A stretch of DNA of 33,536 nt from a bacterium (lineage in GTDB: Bacteria > Spirochaetota > Spirochaetia > Treponematales > Rectinemataceae): contig JAJXZP010000246.1 of assembly GCA_021779995.1 (NCBI GenBank), positions 1 to 33,536 of the forward strand, in the 5' to 3' direction. A model generated the notes under the pieces. The model was not told the DNA's origin, searched no databases, and saw nothing but the letters and a program-made list of their open reading frames with translations. Position 1 is the stretch's first letter, and every line of letters begins with the position of its first letter. The translations under genes were made by a program, and so were the position numbers. This document shows positions 16,428 through 24,311 of this stretch, in pieces.

Positions 16428-17033
16428 ATGGAAGAGATCGCATCGACCGACAATATCCAAAAGGAAATACTCGACGACGCGCGCAAGAAGGCCGAGTACC
16501 TGCTGCGCCAGGCCGACGCTGAGGTCTCGCGCATCGCGGCGGAGGGCGAGGCGGAGGCGCGCCACGCCTCGGAAGCGATCGTCGCCGCAGGTACCTCGCG
16601 CGCGCAACGCGAGCGCGAGGAACTCCTGGCCCGGGTTCCGCTCGAGAAGGGGCGCTATCGGACGCAGTCTGTCGACCGCGCTCTCCGCGGCGCGCTCGAG
16701 CGGTTCATGGGCGGCCTCGGCCAGGAGCGCGTCGTCGCGCTGTCGGCCCGCCTTCTCCGGAATGCCGCCCCCCTGCTCGCCGGCAAGGACGTGACGCTGC
16801 GGTACCGCGGCTTGGCGCCCGAGTCGGCCGCCGGGGCTTTCGCGGAGAGCGTGCCCCGGGCCGGGAGGTGTTCGCTCCTCGAGGACGACGGCCTTTGTGC
16901 CGCCGGCATGGTCGTCGAGGCTTCCGGCGGCGACCTCGTCGTGCGGGCGACCATGGACCTCGTCGAGGAGGAGCTGGCCGACCGGCACCGCGGCGAACTG
17001 GCGGAAGCGCTCTACGGAAGGGCGGCGCCATGA
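16428..17033 (+). CDS. atpE: V-type ATPase subunit E (peripheral stalk)
   Basis: 201 residues. Subunit E pairs with the small coiled-coil subunit to hold the A3B3 head still. The first about 75 residues form a charged helix ([20 protein letters not shown], then Glu/Ala/Arg repeats). Residues about 100-200 form the globular head with [29 protein letters not shown] and [23 protein letters not shown], which match the conserved C-terminal pattern. GGAG lies 5 bp before the ATG. Its stop overlaps the atpA start (ATGA). Confidence 0.92.
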   Translation: MEEIASTDNIQKEILDDARKKAEYLLRQADAEVSRIAAEGEAEARHASEAIVAAGTSRAQREREELLARVPLEKGRYRTQSVDRALRGALERFMGGLGQERVVALSARLLRNAAPLLAGKDVTLRYRGLAPESAAGAFAESVPRAGRCSLLEDDGLCAAGMVVEASGGDLVVRATMDLVEEELADRHRGELAEALYGRAAP

Positions 17034-18796
17034 TCGAAGGCCGCATAACGCGCGTCATGGGTCCCGTGGTCGTCGCCGGAGGCCTGGGCGGGGTGGGACT
17101 GTTCGACGTGGTCGAGGTGGGCGAGGCCCGCCTGGCCGGCGAGGTCATCAAGATGGACGACGGCGGCGCCACGATTCAGGTCTACGAGGACAATACCGGC
17201 ATGAGGCCGGGCGAGATCGTGCGCTCGCTCGGCGTGCCGCTTTCGGTGACTTTGGGGCCCGGGCTCCTGGGCACGATCTACGACGGCATCCAGCGTCCGC
17301 TGGAGAGACTCAAGGCCTCCTCGGGATCGTTCATCGCCGCCGGCACCAAGAGCGAGAGCCTGCCGCTCGACTCGGTATGGGATTTCGCCCCGGCCGCGTC
17401 CGTCGGCGATCCCGTGGGGCCCGGGACCCTCCTGGGCGTCGTGCGGGAGACCGAGCTCGTCGAGCACCGGGTCATGGCTCCTCCGGGCGCCCGGCCGGGC
17501 AGGGTCTCCCGCATCGCGCCCCGAGGCCGATACGCGTTGCGCGACATCGTCGCGAGCTCCGACGCCGGGGAGGACTTCCGCCTGGTCCAGGAGTGGCCCG
17601 TGCGCCGTCCCCGTCCCTCCAGAAGGCGCCTGGCGCCCACCGAGCCGCTCATGACCGGGCTCCGGGTCATCGACATCCTCTTCCCCATCTCGAAGGGCGG
17701 CACGGCCGCCATACCGGGCGCCTTCGGGACCGGCAAGACGATGACCCAGCACGCCCTGGCCAAGTTCTGCGACGCCGACATCATCGTGTACGTGGGCTGC
17801 GGCGAGCGCGGCAACGAGATGACCGAGGTGCTCACCGAGTTCCCCCATCTCGTCGATCCGCGCACGGGCCGCTCGATCATGGAGCGGACCGTCCTCATCG
17901 CGAACACCTCCAACATGCCGGTGGCGGCGCGCGAGGTCTCCATCTACACCGGCATCACGCTGGCGGAGTATTACCGGGACATGGGCTACGACGTGGCCGT
18001 CATGGCCGACTCGACCTCGCGCTGGGCCGAGGCGCTGCGCGAGCTCTCGGGCCGGCTCGAGGAGATGCCGGCCGAGGAGGGCTTCCCGGCCTACCTGCCG
18101 ACGCGCCTCGCCGAGTTCTACGAGCGCGGCGGCCGCGTCGAGACCCTCGGCGGCCGGCCGGGCTCCATCTCGATCATCGGCGCCGTCTCACCTCCCGGCG
18201 GCGACTTCTCCGAGCCCGTCACCCAGCACACGAAGCGCTTCATCCGCTGCTTCTGGGGTCTCGACAAGGACCTCGCCTACGCGCGCCATTACCCGGCGAT
18301 TTCCTGGATCGATTCCTACTCGGAGTACGTCGAGGAGCTCAAGGACTGGTGGGACGGCGTCGACCCCGCGTGGTTCGCGCTGCGTTCCCGCGCGATGGAG
18401 CTCCTGAAGCGGGAGCAGCGCCTCCAGCAGATCGTGCGCCTCATCGGGCCCGACGCCCTGCCCGACGAGCAAAGGCTCATCCTGATCACGGCCGACCTTT
18501 TGAAGAACGGTTTCCTGCAGCAGAGCTCCTTCGACGAGGTGGACCGGTTCTGCTCGCCGCGGAAAGCGATCCTCCTCATACGGGCGATCATGGACTTCCA
18601 CACCCGCGCCGAGGCCGCCATCAAGGGCGGGACCCCTCTGCCGCGCATCGCGTCGCTGCCGGTTAGGGAGCGGCTCTCCCGGCTCAAGTCCGAAGTGAGC
18701 AACGAGGGGGCCGAAGGCATCGAGGCGGCCATGCGCGAAGTGGCCGCGGCCTTCGACGCCATCGGGCGCGCTCCCGCCGCGGAGGAGGGCAGATGA
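17030..18796 (+). CDS. atpA: V-type ATPase catalytic subunit A
   Basis: 588 residues, the standard length. Catalytic subunit of the A3B3 hexamer that hydrolyses or makes ATP. After the N-terminal beta-barrel ([15 protein letters not shown]) and the non-homologous insertion typical of A subunits (about 115-185), the Walker A loop GAFGTGKT spans residues 230-237. The catalytic glutamate motif GERGNEM starts at residue 258 (Glu259). The Walker B region is [17 protein letters not shown]. The [15 protein letters not shown]-like block (here [17 protein letters not shown]) is also present. ATG 17030 overlaps the atpE stop, and the stop overlaps atpB. Nothing essential is missing, so the enzyme should be active. 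The product sits on the cytoplasmic face of the membrane. Confidence 0.98.
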   Translation: MIEGRITRVMGPVVVAGGLGGVGLFDVVEVGEARLAGEVIKMDDGGATIQVYEDNTGMRPGEIVRSLGVPLSVTLGPGLLGTIYDGIQRPLERLKASSGSFIAAGTKSESLPLDSVWDFAPAASVGDPVGPGTLLGVVRETELVEHRVMAPPGARPGRVSRIAPRGRYALRDIVASSDAGEDFRLVQEWPVRRPRPSRRRLAPTEPLMTGLRVIDILFPISKGGTAAIPGAFGTGKTMTQHALAKFCDADIIVYVGCGERGNEMTEVLTEFPHLVDPRTGRSIMERTVLIANTSNMPVAAREVSIYTGITLAEYYRDMGYDVAVMADSTSRWAEALRELSGRLEEMPAEEGFPAYLPTRLAEFYERGGRVETLGGRPGSISIIGAVSPPGGDFSEPVTQHTKRFIRCFWGLDKDLAYARHYPAISWIDSYSEYVEELKDWWDGVDPAWFALRSRAMELLKREQRLQQIVRLIGPDALPDEQRLILITADLLKNGFLQQSSFDEVDRFCSPRKAILLIRAIMDFHTRAEAAIKGGTPLPRIASLPVRERLSRLKSEVSNEGAEGIEAAMREVAAAFDAIGRAPAAEEGR

Positions 18797-20340
18797 GAGG
18801 CATCGAGCACCGCGGCATCGTCCACGCGGAAGGGCCGATACTCGTCGCCGAATGCACCGAAAGGGCCGGCTTCGGCGAGCTCGTGGCGGTGTACGGCCGC
18901 GACGGCGCGCGCCGCGTCGGCCGGGTCCTGGACAGCTCGGACCGCAGCGTCGCGATCCAGCTGTTCTCGTCCAACGCCGGGCTTTCGCTCGAGGAGACGA
19001 GGGTGGAATATCTCGCTCGTTCCCTGGAGCTGCGCGTCGGCCCCGATCTCCTGGGCCGCATCTTCGACGGCCTCGGCAGGCCGGCCGACGACTATCCCGA
19101 AATCCTTTCCTCCGAATTCCGGGATGTCAACGGAAGCCCCATCAATCCGGCCGCCCGTGTCTATCCCCGGGACTTCATCCAGACGGGCATCTCCGCCATA
19201 GACGGCATGAACACCCTCATCCGCGGCCAGAAGCTGCCGCTGTTCTCCGGCAACGGACTTCCGCACAACAGGATTGCGGCGCAGATCACGAGGCAGGCGC
19301 GCATCCTCTCGGCCGACGAGCCCTTCGCCGTGGTCTTCGCCGCCATGGGCATCAAGTACGACGTGGCGCGCTTTTTCGTCGAGTCCTTCGAGCGATCCGG
19401 CGTCCTCGCGAGAGTGGTCATGTTCTTCTCGCTCGCCGACAGCCCCTCGATCGAACGGCTCGTCACCCCGCGCTCCGCCCTCACCGCCGCCGAATATCTC
19501 GCCTACGAGCGGGGCATGCACGTCCTCGTGATCCTCACCGACATGACGAACTATTGCGAGGCGCTGCGCGAGGTGTCGGCCTCGAGGGGCGAGGTGCCTT
19601 CCCGCAAGGGCTATCCGGGCTATCTATACTCGGATCTCGCCTCGCTGTACGAGCGAGCCGGCAGGATCGAGAGCTCCTCGGGCTCCATAACGCAGATTCC
19701 GATACTCTCCATGCCCAACGACGATATCACCAATCCCATACCCGACCTCACGGGCTATATCACCGAGGGACAGATCGTCGTCGACCGCGAGCTTTCGCAG
19801 AAAGGCGTCTATCCGCCGATCGCCGTCATGCCTTCCCTGTCCCGGCTCATGAAGGACGGCATCGGGGAGGGCATGACCCGCGAGGACCACAAGGACCTTT
19901 CGACCCAGCTCTTCGCCTCCTACGCCCGGGTGCGCAACGTGCGCAACCTCTCCGCCATCATCGGCGAGGAGGAGCTGTCCGTTCTGGACAAAACGTATCT
20001 CCGCTTCGGCGAGCGCTTCGAGACCGAGTTCCTGGCCCAGGGCGAGGACGAGGACCGGAGCATAGGCGAGACCCTCGACATCGGCTGGCGCCTTCTGGGC
20101 GCGCTGCCGCGCGAGGAGCTGCTGCGCCTGAGCCTGTCCCTCATCGAGCGGCACTTGCCCGGCGCGGACGGCCGCACCGGCGGAGCCGGCGTGTCCGATG
20201 GAGCCGGGGCGGCCGGCGGAGCAACAGCGTCCGGCGGAGCAACAGCGTCCGGCGGAGCAACAGCGGCCGGCGCAGCAACAGCGTCCGGCGGAGCAATGGC
20301 TGCCGGCGGACGCGGCGCCGACGCGAAGGGAGGCGCCTAA
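18793..20340 (+). CDS. atpB: V-type ATPase regulatory subunit B, with repeat tail
   Basis: 515 residues. Non-catalytic partner of subunit A. The nucleotide site is the expected degenerate one ([16 protein letters not shown] in place of a P-loop). Further family blocks are [52 protein letters not shown] and [14 protein letters not shown]. Residues 1 to about 455 correspond to the complete usual protein. About 60 extra residues follow, made only of Gly, Ala, Thr, Ser, Asp and a few others, encoded partly by five copies of an 18-bp unit; this tail is unlikely to fold. The gene overlaps atpA by ATGA and ends one base before atpD. The frame of atpD stays open upstream through the tail region. Confidence 0.97.
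   Translation: MRGIEHRGIVHAEGPILVAECTERAGFGELVAVYGRDGARRVGRVLDSSDRSVAIQLFSSNAGLSLEETRVEYLARSLELRVGPDLLGRIFDGLGRPADDYPEILSSEFRDVNGSPINPAARVYPRDFIQTGISAIDGMNTLIRGQKLPLFSGNGLPHNRIAAQITRQARILSADEPFAVVFAAMGIKYDVARFFVESFERSGVLARVVMFFSLADSPSIERLVTPRSALTAAEYLAYERGMHVLVILTDMTNYCEALREVSASRGEVPSRKGYPGYLYSDLASLYERAGRIESSSGSITQIPILSMPNDDITNPIPDLTGYITEGQIVVDRELSQKGVYPPIAVMPSLSRLMKDGIGEGMTREDHKDLSTQLFASYARVRNVRNLSAIIGEEELSVLDKTYLRFGERFETEFLAQGEDEDRSIGETLDIGWRLLGALPREELLRLSLSLIERHLPGADGRTGGAGVSDGAGAAGGATASGGATASGGATAAGAATASGGAMAAGGRGADAKGGA
20215..20304 (+). repeat. 18-bp tandem repeat, five copies, in atpB 3' end
   Basis: The unit GGCGGAGCAACAGCGTCC occurs at 20215, 20233, 20251, 20269 and 20287; copies 1-2 are identical and 3-5 differ at 1-4 bases. 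It encodes GGATAS in the AtpB frame. A length of 18 keeps the frame when copies are gained or lost, so copy number may vary between strains. Confidence 0.9.
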
Positions 20341-20341
20341 C

Positions 20342-20974
20342 GTGTCGATCCAAGGCCTGGCCCCGACCAAGTCGAACCTGCTCAAGGAGAAGGAGAATCT
20401 CGCCCTCGCGACCGAGGGCTACGAACTCCTGGAGCGCAAGCGCGAGATTCTCATGATCGAGCTCATGAAGCGCGTCGACGAGGCGAAGATGCTCGAACAC
20501 GAACTTGAGCGGGCTTCCGAGGCGGCCTACGCCTCGATGCGGCGCATGATCTTCTCGCTCGGCCGCGAAGGCGCCGCCGAGCTCGCGGAGGGCGCCGTCC
20601 TGGGCGCCTCCGTCCGCGAATCCACCGTGCAGGTGGCGGGGCTGCGCATCCCGGCGCTGGAGGCGGTCGTCCCCGAGCGGCGGCTCCAATCCTCCTTCGT
20701 GAATTCATTTGCGGAGTCGGACGAAACTATGCTAGAGTTCCATAGGGTTCTCAAGTTGGCGGTGGCCATGTCGGCGATCCGCTCGGTCGTGTGGAGGCTC
20801 GCCAGGGAGGTGCGCAAGACGCAGCGACGGGTCAACGCCCTGGAGAAAATGGTCATACCGGATTCAAAGGCGCGAAAGACATTTATCGAAGCCTCCCTCG
20901 AGGAGCGCGAACGCGAAGCGGTCTTTGCCGTGAAGCTGCTCAAGACGCGAGGGGCGAAGCGAGGCGCGACATGA
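20342..20974 (+). CDS. atpD: V-type ATPase subunit D (central stalk)
   Basis: 210 residues from GTG 20342, which is preceded by GGGAGG 8 bp upstream. Subunit D is the long coiled-coil rotor axle inside the A3B3 head. The opening SIQGLAPTKSNLLKEKENLALA followed by GYELLERKREILMIELM (read in two pieces) is diagnostic, and the C-terminal helix contains RRVNALEKMVIPDSKARKTF, as in other D subunits. The frame continues open upstream into the atpB repeat as an Arg-Pro-Ala-Glu-Gln-Gln repeat, but this is not D-subunit sequence, so GTG 20342 is the start. Its stop overlaps the start of the stress protein gene (ATGA). Confidence 0.95.
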   Translation: MSIQGLAPTKSNLLKEKENLALATEGYELLERKREILMIELMKRVDEAKMLEHELERASEAAYASMRRMIFSLGREGAAELAEGAVLGASVRESTVQVAGLRIPALEAVVPERRLQSSFVNSFAESDETMLEFHRVLKLAVAMSAIRSVVWRLAREVRKTQRRVNALEKMVIPDSKARKTFIEASLEEREREAVFAVKLLKTRGAKRGAT

Positions 20975-21453
20975 AGGGCCTCCTTTCGAATGTCATCGTC
21001 CTGGTCAACGGGGCGGAATCGTCCATCTCGGCGGTCAAGTACGCCATCGCGCTCCAGAGGGCCTACGGCAGCGCGGTGACGGCCGTCTACGTGGTCGATA
21101 CGCATACGATTCGCCAACTTGCCCTGAGCCGAATTTTCGTCGATGACGAGAGCGAGGAATACGAGCGGAGCCTCGCCGAGACGGGACGCCGCTATCTCGC
21201 CTTCGCGGGCGAGCTGGCGCGGGTCAAGGGCGCGACGATCGAACGGCGTCTCCTCTCGGGCTCGATCGCGGGCGAGGTCGTGCGGGCCGCGGAGGACCTC
21301 GCCGCGGACGGGATAATCCTGGGCGGGTGGGAGCGAGGTTCGGTTTTCCGCGACCTCCTGGCCGAGGAGAACAAGGAGATAGCCCGCACCGCCCGCTGCT
21401 CCGTACTGATCGTACGGGGCTCCGCGGCCGAGGAGGCCTACCGGAGCCTGTGA
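20971..21453 (+). CDS. Universal stress protein (UspA) family
   Basis: 160 residues from ATG 20971, which overlaps the atpD stop by 4 bp. A single Usp domain: strand 1 NVIVLVNGAESS, a helix with AVKYAIALQRAYGSAVTAVYVVD, a central charged region, and the C-terminal GIILGGWERGSVFRDLL followed by RTARCSVLIVRGS. The usual ATP-binding G-x2-G-x9-G-S/T motif is not clearly present; GGWERGS is only a partial match, so nucleotide binding is doubtful. Tight coupling to atpD indicates joint production with the ATPase. A role as an ATPase-associated regulator or energy sensor is inference. Confidence 0.88.
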   Translation: MKGLLSNVIVLVNGAESSISAVKYAIALQRAYGSAVTAVYVVDTHTIRQLALSRIFVDDESEEYERSLAETGRRYLAFAGELARVKGATIERRLLSGSIAGEVVRAAEDLAADGIILGGWERGSVFRDLLAEENKEIARTARCSVLIVRGSAAEEAYRSL

Positions 21454-21498
21454 ATCGACCGGGTTCGGCGGGACGGCGGAACGGGATTAGGAGGAACG

Positions 21499-21915
21499 AT
21501 GAGAGTTGCCGTCGTATTCGCGCCGGAGCGCGCCGATACCACCCTGACGGCCATGGCGCGTGAACTCGCGCGGGCCCTGCAGGCGAAGGGTCACTTCGTG
21601 GACATCGCCGAGGCGAAAAGCGGGGAAGCCCATCGCCTTACCGGTTACGATTACGTTATAGTGGGGACCGCGCCCGTCGGGCTTCGCGGGAACATTCCGC
21701 CGCGTCTGGGCGATTTTCTCGCCCAATCCGGCGCCTTGCAGGGCAAGAGGGCCATGGCCTTCGTGCGGAAATCCGGCCTGTCCTCAGCCAAGGCGCTCAA
21801 GAGACTCATGACTGTCATGGAATCCGAGGGTATGATCGTCAATTACGCTGTGATTATCGCGAGCATCCAGGATGCCGCGGAGGCGGCGCGCGGCGCTCCA
21901 CTAGAACGGAATTAG
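21499..21915 (+). CDS. Flavodoxin-like domain protein
   Basis: 138 residues with TAGGAGGAA just before the ATG, one of the strongest ribosome-binding sites here. The order of elements fits a flavodoxin fold: strand MRVAVVFA, helix TLTAMARELARALQAKG, strand HFVDIAEA, then YDYVIVGTAPV, helix, KRAMAFVRKSG, and a helix-strand end with YAVIIAS. The phosphate loop is not the classic T/S-x-T-G-x-T form (here PERADTT), so FMN binding is uncertain. It follows the stress-protein gene by 45 bp and precedes a J-domain gene by 4 bp. Function unknown. Confidence 0.72.
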   Translation: MRVAVVFAPERADTTLTAMARELARALQAKGHFVDIAEAKSGEAHRLTGYDYVIVGTAPVGLRGNIPPRLGDFLAQSGALQGKRAMAFVRKSGLSSAKALKRLMTVMESEGMIVNYAVIIASIQDAAEAARGAPLERN

Positions 21916-21919
21916 ATTC

Positions 21920-22753
21920 GTGGAAAATTACTACGATGTCCTCGGCATCGGCCCGGAGGCGAGCACCAGCCAGGTGAAGAGCGCCTTCAGGCGGCAGGCC
22001 AAGAAGCACCACCCCGATATATCCGCCGCGCGCGATTCCTCGTCCGCCGGCGGCTCTTCCTCCAATCGCGCGGCCGAGGCGGCGATGCGCCTTCTGCTCG
22101 AAGCCTACCGCATGCTCGCCGATCCCGAACGGCGCCGCGCCTACGATCGCAGCATGCGCCGGCGGGCCGCGGAGGAAGGCGGCTTCGATTACCGCGTCTT
22201 CCTGAAGGCCCGTCCGGACGACCCGCAAAGCCAGGCCCGGCTCATCGTGTTCGACCTCCTCCACGAGCTCGAGGACGAGGCGCTGGAGGTCTACGAGCGC
22301 TCCAAGTCGCTCGGCGACTTCCGGCTCGAGCGATGGCTCGAACGGGGCGAGGCCATGGACGCCGAGCTCTGCCTGGCCGAGGAGTACGAGAAGCGGGAGC
22401 GCTGGCTCAAGGCCTACAACATCTACCGGCGCCTCATCGGCATGGAGAAGGAGCGGCCATGGTTCCGCTACTTCTTCGATGTCGTGGCGCTGAAATTCAG
22501 GACTCTCGTCCTCCTCAAGCTCCCCCGGATGCTCGATGAGGAGGATTTCGTCGATCGCCTGGAGGAGGCCGCTTCCCTCGAGGTGTCGAGGCGGGACAGC
22601 GCCCAGTTTCTGCGCAAGAAGGCCGAGGTTCAGCTCCGGCGCGGCGAGACGGCCGAGGCCGTCGAGTCGCTGCGCCGGGCCTCCAACCTCGAGCCGCGTC
22701 TGGCCGGACTATCCGCGCTCAGGCGCAAGGCCGAACTCCAGATGGGCACCTGA
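21920..22753 (+). CDS. J-domain (DnaJ-like) protein with helical-repeat C-terminus
   Basis: 277 residues from GTG 21920. Residues 1-75 are a J domain that stimulates a DnaK-type Hsp70: ENYYDVLGIGPEAS, AFRRQAKKHHPD with the essential HPD at 31-33, and ending ADPERRRAYDRSM. A Ser-rich insertion (about 38-50) splits helices II and III. There is no Gly/Phe region and no CxxCxGxG zinc centre, so this is not DnaJ itself but a type III J protein. Residues about 95-277 are helical, with TPR-like pairs at the end (RRGETAEAVESLRRASNLEP), probably for binding a specific client. The ribosome-binding site is weak, and the gene begins 4 bp after the flavodoxin-like gene, so it may depend on coupling. Confidence 0.88.
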   Translation: MENYYDVLGIGPEASTSQVKSAFRRQAKKHHPDISAARDSSSAGGSSSNRAAEAAMRLLLEAYRMLADPERRRAYDRSMRRRAAEEGGFDYRVFLKARPDDPQSQARLIVFDLLHELEDEALEVYERSKSLGDFRLERWLERGEAMDAELCLAEEYEKRERWLKAYNIYRRLIGMEKERPWFRYFFDVVALKFRTLVLLKLPRMLDEEDFVDRLEEAASLEVSRRDSAQFLRKKAEVQLRRGETAEAVESLRRASNLEPRLAGLSALRRKAELQMGT

Positions 22754-22838
22754 CGCTTCGGGTGCGCGTCTTGCGTAAACTCCGTTTATCCATTACCTTT
22801 CCCCGGAACGTTCATTGCTGCGACGAGAAGGATTCCCC

Positions 22839-23879
22839 ATGAAGCATTCGATACGCATCGCGCTTTTCGCCCTGTGCGCCGCGGCGGTTCTGCCGCTTTC
22901 GGGCGCGGCCCAGACCATCGACCAGCCCGTGGCCACCGTGAAGCTCATCCGGCTGGAGGTGTACTCCCTCCTGCAGTTCAAGGCCGATCTCAAACTGGTC
23001 GAAGATACCCTCCACACCCAGCTCACCCCCCAGCAGCGCCTCGATTTTCTCAACAGCCAGATCGACGCGATGCTGTTCCGGCAGTACTGCGAGCGGGAAA
23101 ATATCATCGTCTCGGACGCCGACATCAACCAGGCCTACCTCCAGCTGAAGAGCCAGCTCGGACCCGGGGCGACCGACGAGGCCGTCGACGCCAGCCTGCG
23201 GAGCCAAGGCATCTACGTCGCTCCCAAGGTCTACATCAAGCAGCAGATGCTCCTCAACCGCTACATCCAGCTCAAGAAATCGGCGGAGCTCAAGGCCATC
23301 AAGGCCCCGACGCCGGACGAGGTCCTCAAGGAGTACGAGCTTCGCAAGGCGATGCTCATCCGTCCCGATTCGGTCCGCGTAAGCGTCATCTTCGTCGATC
23401 TGCGCGGCAAATCGGCCGACGAGCGGAAGAAGGAACAGGCCCTCATGCAGTCCATCGCCGACAAGGTGAAGAGCGATCCCACGAGCTTCGACACCTACAT
23501 GCTCCAGGGCATGGATCCCAGCTCGGGCTACCATGCGACGAGCTCCCTCCTGGTGGCGCGCTCGCCCCAGTCCGAGACGGCCTACGGCGCCGACTTCCTC
23601 GACACCGTCTTCGCGCTCAAGGTCGGCGGCATCAGCCCCCTCATGTCGAATCCCACCGGCTACGAGATCGTGCGCGTCAACGAGGTGCTGCCCCAGAAAC
23701 AGCTCACCCTCTCCGACCCCGTGCCCGGACAACCCAACGCCACCGTCCAGGACTGGATCGTCTATGAGCTCACCATGCGCAACCGGCAGGCTTTCCTCAA
23801 GTCCGTCCAGGACGAGCTGGTCACCAAGCTGCGCAAGGAAGGTTCCGTGAAGATTTTCGACGACAGTCTCAACTTCTAG
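22839..23879 (+). CDS. SurA/parvulin-type periplasmic foldase
   Basis: 346 residues. The signal peptide MKHSIRIALFALCAAAVLPL ends near GAAQ. Residues about 25-170 are a SurA-N-like helical chaperone domain (QRLDFLNSQIDAMLF, IIVSDADINQAYLQLKSQL). Residues about 175-295 resemble a parvulin peptidyl-prolyl isomerase: RVSVIFVDLRGKS, FDTVFALKVGGISPL-like (here LDTVFALKVGGISPL) and GYEIVRVNEV. Active-site conservation is only partial, so isomerase activity is unsure. It probably escorts outer-membrane or periplasmic proteins. ATG 22839 was chosen because GAAGGA precedes it; TTG 22815 would add eight residues before the signal peptide. nusB starts 12 bp downstream. Confidence 0.85.
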   Translation: MKHSIRIALFALCAAAVLPLSGAAQTIDQPVATVKLIRLEVYSLLQFKADLKLVEDTLHTQLTPQQRLDFLNSQIDAMLFRQYCERENIIVSDADINQAYLQLKSQLGPGATDEAVDASLRSQGIYVAPKVYIKQQMLLNRYIQLKKSAELKAIKAPTPDEVLKEYELRKAMLIRPDSVRVSVIFVDLRGKSADERKKEQALMQSIADKVKSDPTSFDTYMLQGMDPSSGYHATSSLLVARSPQSETAYGADFLDTVFALKVGGISPLMSNPTGYEIVRVNEVLPQKQLTLSDPVPGQPNATVQDWIVYELTMRNRQAFLKSVQDELVTKLRKEGSVKIFDDSLNF

Positions 23880-23891
23880 AGGCCGCGCACC

Positions 23892-24311
23892 GTGGCATCC
23901 CGGCGCAAGGCGCGCATCCTGGCCTTTCAGGCACTCTACGCGTGGGACGCCACGGGCGGCACCACCGCCGACATCCTGGCGTTTTCCTGGCTTGACGAGG
24001 ACAAGCGCCTCAACATGGACGAGGAGATGTCGGCCTTCGCCCGGCTCCTGATAGCCGGGACGCTCGAGAATATCGGAGCGGTCGACGCGGCGATCCGTTC
24101 CCACCTGCAGAACTGGTCCTTCGAGCGGCTCAAGAAGGTCGATCTCGCCGTGCTCAGGATCGGCGTCTATTCCCTGCTCTTCCAGAAGGATATTCCGGCT
24201 CAGATTACCATAGACGAGGCTATCGAAATCGTGAAGGAGTACGGATCGGAAGATTCGTACCGATTCGTCAACGGGGTGCTCGATGGCATTTGGAAGTCTG
24301 CGGAGAAGTGA
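23892..24311 (+). CDS. nusB: Transcription antitermination factor NusB
   Basis: 139 residues, normal for the family, from GTG 23892. NusB with NusE (S10) binds boxA in rRNA leaders and helps RNA polymerase resist termination. The N-terminal SRRKARILAFQALYAWD is the conserved RNA-binding helix. The end contains the family blocks LKKVDLAVLRIGVYSLLF, TIDEAIEIVKEYGSEDSYRFVNGVLDGI (two parts). GAGG lies at the stop of the upstream foldase gene. The last 29 bp overlap the start of the lipoprotein gene in another frame. Confidence 0.95.
   Translation: MASRRKARILAFQALYAWDATGGTTADILAFSWLDEDKRLNMDEEMSAFARLLIAGTLENIGAVDAAIRSHLQNWSFERLKKVDLAVLRIGVYSLLFQKDIPAQITIDEAIEIVKEYGSEDSYRFVNGVLDGIWKSAEK

Noticed and set aside
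20215-20304. CRISPR-like array
   Set aside because: The 18-bp units are contiguous with no spacers and lie in frame inside atpB, so this is a coding tandem repeat.
20198-20341. Extended start for atpD with Arg-Pro-Ala-Glu-Gln-Gln repeats
   Set aside because: GTG 20342 has a ribosome-binding site at proper spacing and gives the standard D-subunit N-terminus; the extension is an out-of-frame reading of the atpB repeat.
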